9,163 nucleotides of DNA from Vulcanococcus sp. SFB_649D_100_25 (GTDB taxonomy: Bacteria; Cyanobacteriota; Cyanobacteriia; PCC-6307; Cyanobiaceae), in NCBI GenBank assembly GCA_030833825.1, contig JAURGL010000065.1, positions 1-9,163 of the forward strand, given 5' to 3'. The notes under the pieces are model-generated. The model was given only the letters and a program-made list of their open reading frames with translations. It was not told the origin of the DNA and did not search any database. A program made the translations under genes and the position numbers. Positions within the stretch are counted from its first letter, which is position 1, and each line of letters begins with the position of its first letter. Positions 6,114-9,163 of this stretch are shown here, piece after piece.

Positions 6114-6162
6114 GAGATCCATCTGCTGGCCGGTGGCAGCACGACCCCGATACCCTCGGGCG

Positions 6163-7221
6163 ATGGCCATTGTTTCCTCGGGCTCCAGCGCTCCTCGTGG
6201 ATCACGCCCCGAGCCGGCGCCGAGGTTGGTGGACGCTGCCGTGCAGGAGCACGAGCAGGAGCGCCCCCTGCAGCGGGAGGATTCGCTGCGGCCCCGCAAG
6301 CTCGCGGACTACATCGGTCAGAGCGAGCTCAAACAGGTGCTCGGCATCGCGATTGAGGCCACCCGCACCCGCGAGGAGGCTCTGGATCATGTGTTGCTCT
6401 ACGGCCCGCCGGGTTTGGGCAAAACCACCATGGCCCTGGTGCTGGCTGAGGAGCTGGGGGTCCGTTGCCGGATCACCAGTGCACCGGCCCTGGAGCGCCC
6501 CCGGGACATCGTGGGCCTGTTGGTGAATCTTCAGCCCCGCGAGCTGCTGTTCATCGATGAGATCCATCGCCTCACCCGGGTGGCGGAGGAACTCCTCTAT
6601 CCAGCCATGGAGGACTTCCGACTGGATCTGACGGTTGGTAAGGGGACCACGGCTCGAACCCGCACCCTGCCGTTGGCCCCTTTCACGCTTGTGGGGGCCA
6701 CCACCAGGGCGGGTTCCCTCAGCTCACCGCTGCGCGATCGCTTTGGGCTGATCCAGCGTCTTGAGTTCTACGGACTGGAGGATCTGCAGGCGATCGTGCA
6801 AAGAGCTGCAGGTCTGCTGAATCTGGAGCTGGAGCCGGAGGCGGCCCTGGAGGTGGCCCGCCGCTGCCGGGGCACCCCGCGCATTGCCAATCGCCTCTTG
6901 CGTCGCGTGCGTGATGTGGCGGCCGTTGGCGGCCACAGCCTGGTTGGAGCGGCTCTGGTGCAGCAGGCCCTGAGCCTGCACCGGGTGGATGGCCGCGGCT
7001 TGGATGCCAGTGATCGCCGCCTGCTGGATCTGCTCCATAACGGCTATGGGGGCGGCCCCGTGGGCCTCGACACCCTGGCGGCAGGTTTGGGTGAGGATCC
7101 CGTCACCCTGGAGTCCGTGGTGGAACCCTTCCTGTTGCAGCAAGGCTTCCTGCAGCGCACCCCCCGCGGTCGGGTGATCACGGAGGCCGGGATTGCCCAC
7201 CTGCGCGAGCACGCGGCATGA
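6163..7221 (+). CDS. ruvB: Holliday junction branch-migration helicase RuvB
   Basis: RuvB is the AAA+ motor of the RuvABC complex, which drives branch migration of Holliday junctions in recombination and repair. Counted from ATG 6163 (352 residues): the RuvB opening LRPRKLADYIGQ (42-53), Walker A GPPGLGKTT (81-89), Walker B LLFIDEIHRL (128-137), the YPAMEDFRLDL stretch (146-156), sensor 1 GATTRAG (178-184), LRDRFG (190-195) with the arginine-finger region, sensor 2 GTPRIANRLLRRVRD (237-251), and a C-terminal winged helix ending RTPRGRVIT (332-340). All catalytic motifs are intact. The N-terminus has about 40 residues before the conserved core, Ser/Pro/Arg-rich and poorly conserved; GTG 6133 would lengthen it further and is less likely. 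No Shine-Dalgarno site is seen. The TGA overlaps the next start (ATGA, 7218-7221). ruvA and ruvC are not nearby, as is common in cyanobacteria. Confidence 0.97.
   Translation: MAIVSSGSSAPRGSRPEPAPRLVDAAVQEHEQERPLQREDSLRPRKLADYIGQSELKQVLGIAIEATRTREEALDHVLLYGPPGLGKTTMALVLAEELGVRCRITSAPALERPRDIVGLLVNLQPRELLFIDEIHRLTRVAEELLYPAMEDFRLDLTVGKGTTARTRTLPLAPFTLVGATTRAGSLSSPLRDRFGLIQRLEFYGLEDLQAIVQRAAGLLNLELEPEAALEVARRCRGTPRIANRLLRRVRDVAAVGGHSLVGAALVQQALSLHRVDGRGLDASDRRLLDLLHNGYGGGPVGLDTLAAGLGEDPVTLESVVEPFLLQQGFLQRTPRGRVITEAGIAHLREHAA
6734..6741. other. HIP1 octamer GCGATCGC
   Basis: This palindromic octamer is strongly over-represented in many cyanobacterial genomes. This copy lies inside the ruvB codons for the LRDRFG motif; a second is at 3896-3903. 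About 0.14 copies would be expected in random sequence of this length, so two is mildly suggestive of a cyanobacterium. Its function is unknown. Confidence 0.6.
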
Positions 7222-7955
7222 ATGCCCTCTGTGCCCTGTTGCTGGTGGTTCAGCTGAGCCTGCCTCAGCTGTTTGATCAGGCCCTCTCCGCGAGCCGCGA
7301 GGGGGACTTCTCTGCCGCTCTGCCCCTGTGGAACCAGGTGTTGGAGCTGGCCCCCGAGGATGCGGCGGCCTGGAGCAACCGGGGCAATGTCCAGTTGGCC
7401 CTTGGTGATCCCCTGGCCGCCATTGCGGATCAGACCAGGGCCATGGAGCTCGATCCCACCAACGCTGATCCCCACCTCAACAGAGGGACCGCGGAGGAGG
7501 CTTTGCAGCAGTGGGATGCAGCAGAAGCCGACTACCGCTGGATTCTGGAGCGCTCGCTTGATGCCTCTGCGCTTTACAACCTGGGCAATGTGCAGGGGTC
7601 CAAGGGTGACTGGCAGCAGGCCCGTGAGAGCTTCGAAGCGGCTGCGGAAGCCCGGCCCGGTTTTGCCATGGCCCGCTCCAGTGCCGCCCTGGCTGCTTTT
7701 CAGATGGGAGATCTGGATTCGGCCGAAACACAGCTCAGACGCATCATTCGCCGCTATCCCCTGTTTGCCGATGCCCGGGCTGGTCTCACCGCCCTGCTCT
7801 GGCGCCGAGGAGCCTCCGGGGAAGCTGAGAGCCACTGGGCATCGGCCGCGGGCCTGGATCCCCGTTACCGGCAGACACAATGGTTGTTGGAGATTCGGCG
7901 CTGGCCGCCGCTTCCCACCCAGGCCCTGTCTGACTTTCTGGCCTTGAGCAGTTGA
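7218..7955 (+). CDS. Tetratricopeptide-repeat protein
   Basis: A 245-residue protein starting at ATG 7218, overlapping the ruvB stop by 4 bp, so translation is probably coupled. The first 15 residues (MNALCALLLVVQLSL) are hydrophobic and could be a short signal peptide or anchor, although the usual positive n-region is lacking. The rest is a run of about five to six TPR units: LFDQALSASREGDFSAALPLW (18-38), AWSNRGNVQLALGDPLAAIA (51-70) with NADPHLNRGTAEEALQQWDAAEADY (82-106), ALYNLGNVQGSKGDWQQARESF (118-139), ARSSAALAAFQMGDLDSAETQL (152-173), and ARAGLTALLWRRGASGEAESHW (186-207). The conserved Gly/Ala/Pro spacing of TPR helices is clear. TPRs bind partner proteins and the partner here is unknown. 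If exported, it would act in the periplasm or thylakoid lumen, with no direct tie to DNA repair. I recall this gene following ruvB in other picocyanobacteria. Confidence 0.85.
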   Translation: MNALCALLLVVQLSLPQLFDQALSASREGDFSAALPLWNQVLELAPEDAAAWSNRGNVQLALGDPLAAIADQTRAMELDPTNADPHLNRGTAEEALQQWDAAEADYRWILERSLDASALYNLGNVQGSKGDWQQARESFEAAAEARPGFAMARSSAALAAFQMGDLDSAETQLRRIIRRYPLFADARAGLTALLWRRGASGEAESHWASAAGLDPRYRQTQWLLEIRRWPPLPTQALSDFLALSS

Positions 7956-9148
7956 TGCCTCCCTTGCTCTCCAGCGAACAGATCCAGGCCGCAGTAGCGG
8001 CCCAGCTGCAGGAACTGGTGGCGATCCGGCGCCATCTGCATGCCCACCCGGAGCTGAGCGGAAACGAGCATCAAACGGCGGCTCTTGTGGCCGGTGAGCT
8101 GCGCAAACTCGGTTGGAGAGTCCAGGAGGGTGTCGGGCGCACGGGAGTCCTCGCGGAACTTGGGGCCGGTACCGGTCCGCTTGTCGCTTTGCGGGTCGAC
8201 ATGGACGCCCTGCCGGTGGAGGAGCGCACGGGGTTGGCCTATGCGTCGGTGCATCAGGGCCTGATGCATGCCTGCGGCCATGACATCCACACCTCTGTCG
8301 GCTTGGGCGTTGCGCGGATCCTGGCGCCCCTGGCCCAGCAGCTGCCAGGGACCGTCCGTTTGTTGTTCCAGCCGGCGGAGGAAACCGCTCAGGGGGCAGC
8401 CTGGATGCGGGCTGACGGGGCCATGGAAGGCGTGGATGCCCTTTTCGGGGTGCATGTCTTCCCGAGCTTGCCGGTGGGCAGCATCGGGGTACGCAGCGGC
8501 AGCCTCACGGCCGCGGCGGGGGAGCTGGAGGTGGAGGTGCTGGGCGAAGGCGGGCACGGTGCGCGGCCCCACCAGAGCACCGACGCCATCTGGATCGCAG
8601 CACGGGTGGTGAGTGGTTTGCAGGAGGCCATCAGCCGCCGCCTGGATGCCCTGCATCCGGTGGTGGTGAGCTTTGGGCGCATCGAAGGGGGCAAGGCCTT
8701 CAATGTGATCGCCGATCACGTGCGCCTGCTGGGCACTGTGCGCTGCCTTGATCTGGAGCTTCACGCCCAGCTGCCCGGTTGGATCGAGGAAACGGTTCAC
8801 GCGATCTGCAAGGGGTACGGCGGGGAAGCCCGGGTCCGCTACCGCTGCATTTCCCCGCCGGTTCATAACGACCCCGAGCTCACCCAGCTGCTGGCGGGCT
8901 GCGCCACGGACTTGCTTGGCCGTGAGCAGGTGGAGTGGCTGGAGCAGCCATCGCTTGGGGCGGAGGACTTTGCTGAATTGCAGCAGGGCACCCCAGCAAC
9001 GATGTTCCGCCTTGGCGTTGCAGGCCCCAAGGGCTGCACGCCGCTGCACAGCAACAGCTTTGACGCGGATGAGGGGTCCTTGGCGGTGGGTGTTCAGGTG
9101 CTGAGCGCGAGCCTGCTGCGCTGGTTGGCTGCGGAGGCTGGCCGATGA
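7955..9148 (+). CDS. M20 family amidohydrolase (N-acyl amino acid / IAA-amino acid hydrolase type)
   Basis: A metal-dependent hydrolase that cleaves the amide bond of N-acyl- or N-conjugated amino acids (M20D group: hippurate, N-acetyl amino acid or IAA-amino acid hydrolases). From ATG 7955 it has 397 residues, the usual length. The family start RRHLHAHPELSGNE (25-38) is followed by VDMDALPVEE (81-90), the metal motif HACGHDIH (105-112; C107, H109), PAEE (140-143; catalytic E142 and metal-binding E143 in the usual numbering logic), GVHVFP (165-170; H167), the lid-domain GEGGHGARPH (197-206; H201), and LHSNSFD (364-370; H365). All di-metal ligands are present, so it should be active; the natural substrate cannot be read from sequence. 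The ATG overlaps the preceding stop by one base (TGATG, 7953-7957); TTG 7952 is an unlikely alternative. No signal peptide is seen, so it is cytoplasmic. Confidence 0.93.
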   Translation: MPPLLSSEQIQAAVAAQLQELVAIRRHLHAHPELSGNEHQTAALVAGELRKLGWRVQEGVGRTGVLAELGAGTGPLVALRVDMDALPVEERTGLAYASVHQGLMHACGHDIHTSVGLGVARILAPLAQQLPGTVRLLFQPAEETAQGAAWMRADGAMEGVDALFGVHVFPSLPVGSIGVRSGSLTAAAGELEVEVLGEGGHGARPHQSTDAIWIAARVVSGLQEAISRRLDALHPVVVSFGRIEGGKAFNVIADHVRLLGTVRCLDLELHAQLPGWIEETVHAICKGYGGEARVRYRCISPPVHNDPELTQLLAGCATDLLGREQVEWLEQPSLGAEDFAELQQGTPATMFRLGVAGPKGCTPLHSNSFDADEGSLAVGVQVLSASLLRWLAAEAGR

Positions 9149-9163
9149 AGCGCTTGCATCGCG
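9145..9163 (+). CDS. Start of a further gene (cut by the right edge)
   Basis: ATG 9145 overlaps the amidohydrolase TGA as ATGA and reads MKRLHR before the window ends. Its form copies the other start/stop overlaps in this run, which is the main support. From memory, the gene after this amidohydrolase in related genomes is a small DUF3188-type membrane protein; six residues cannot test this. Confidence 0.4.

Noticed and set aside
7865..9049. Minus-strand open frame of 394 codons
   Set aside because: Nearly as long as the amidohydrolase it opposes, but that gene has every metal-binding motif in order and this frame has none.
1..9163. Mobile elements, CRISPR arrays, tRNA or rRNA genes, toxin-antitoxin or defence modules
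   Set aside because: Looked for on both strands; no terminal repeats, regular spacers, cloverleaf or rRNA signatures, and every long frame is accounted for by housekeeping or metabolic genes.

Overview
The window looks like chromosomal DNA of a high-GC picocyanobacterium (Synechococcus/Cyanobium type). The grounds are high G+C, very tight packing with stop/start overlaps, weak or missing Shine-Dalgarno sites, two copies of the cyanobacterial GCGATCGC (HIP1) octamer, and a gene set I recall from that group: an ergothioneine cluster with two accessory proteins, and an smpB / ruvB / TPR / M20 amidohydrolase neighbourhood. The assignment rests on memory and pattern, not on a search. No mobile element, CRISPR array, tRNA or rRNA is visible.

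Left part (1-2882, minus strand): a four-gene operon read right to left. It holds egtB (sulfoxide synthase), egtD (histidine Nα-methyltransferase), a 78-residue small protein, and a coiled-coil protein that runs off the left edge. EgtD makes hercynine and EgtB adds sulfur to it, which are the first two committed steps to ergothioneine. The roles of the two accessory proteins are not known. Neither egtA/egtC (γ-glutamylcysteine route) nor a clear egtE lyase is in the window.

Middle (2974-5590, plus strand): a cysteine synthase starts divergently from egtB across a gap of about 90 bp. It is followed 10 bp later by a membrane-anchored protein with a degenerate, probably inactive kinase domain and a large extracytoplasmic part. 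Cysteine is a plausible sulfur donor for EgtB, so the pairing may be functional.

Right part (5587-9163): smpB (minus) ends tail-to-tail with the pseudokinase, overlapping it by 4 bp, and starts head-to-head with ruvB (plus). ruvB, a TPR protein, an M20-family amidohydrolase and the first codons of one more gene form a run in which each start overlaps the preceding stop.

The only non-coding stretches are about 90 bp (2883-2973), 78 bp (6085-6162) and two gaps of 10-19 bp. No gene-free stretch exceeds 300 bp. The egtB and smpB upstream regions share the 9-mer TCTAGGGTC at nearly the same distance from the start, a candidate -10 element. The most interesting items are the ergothioneine operon with its uncharacterised accessory genes and divergent cysteine synthase, and the pseudokinase.
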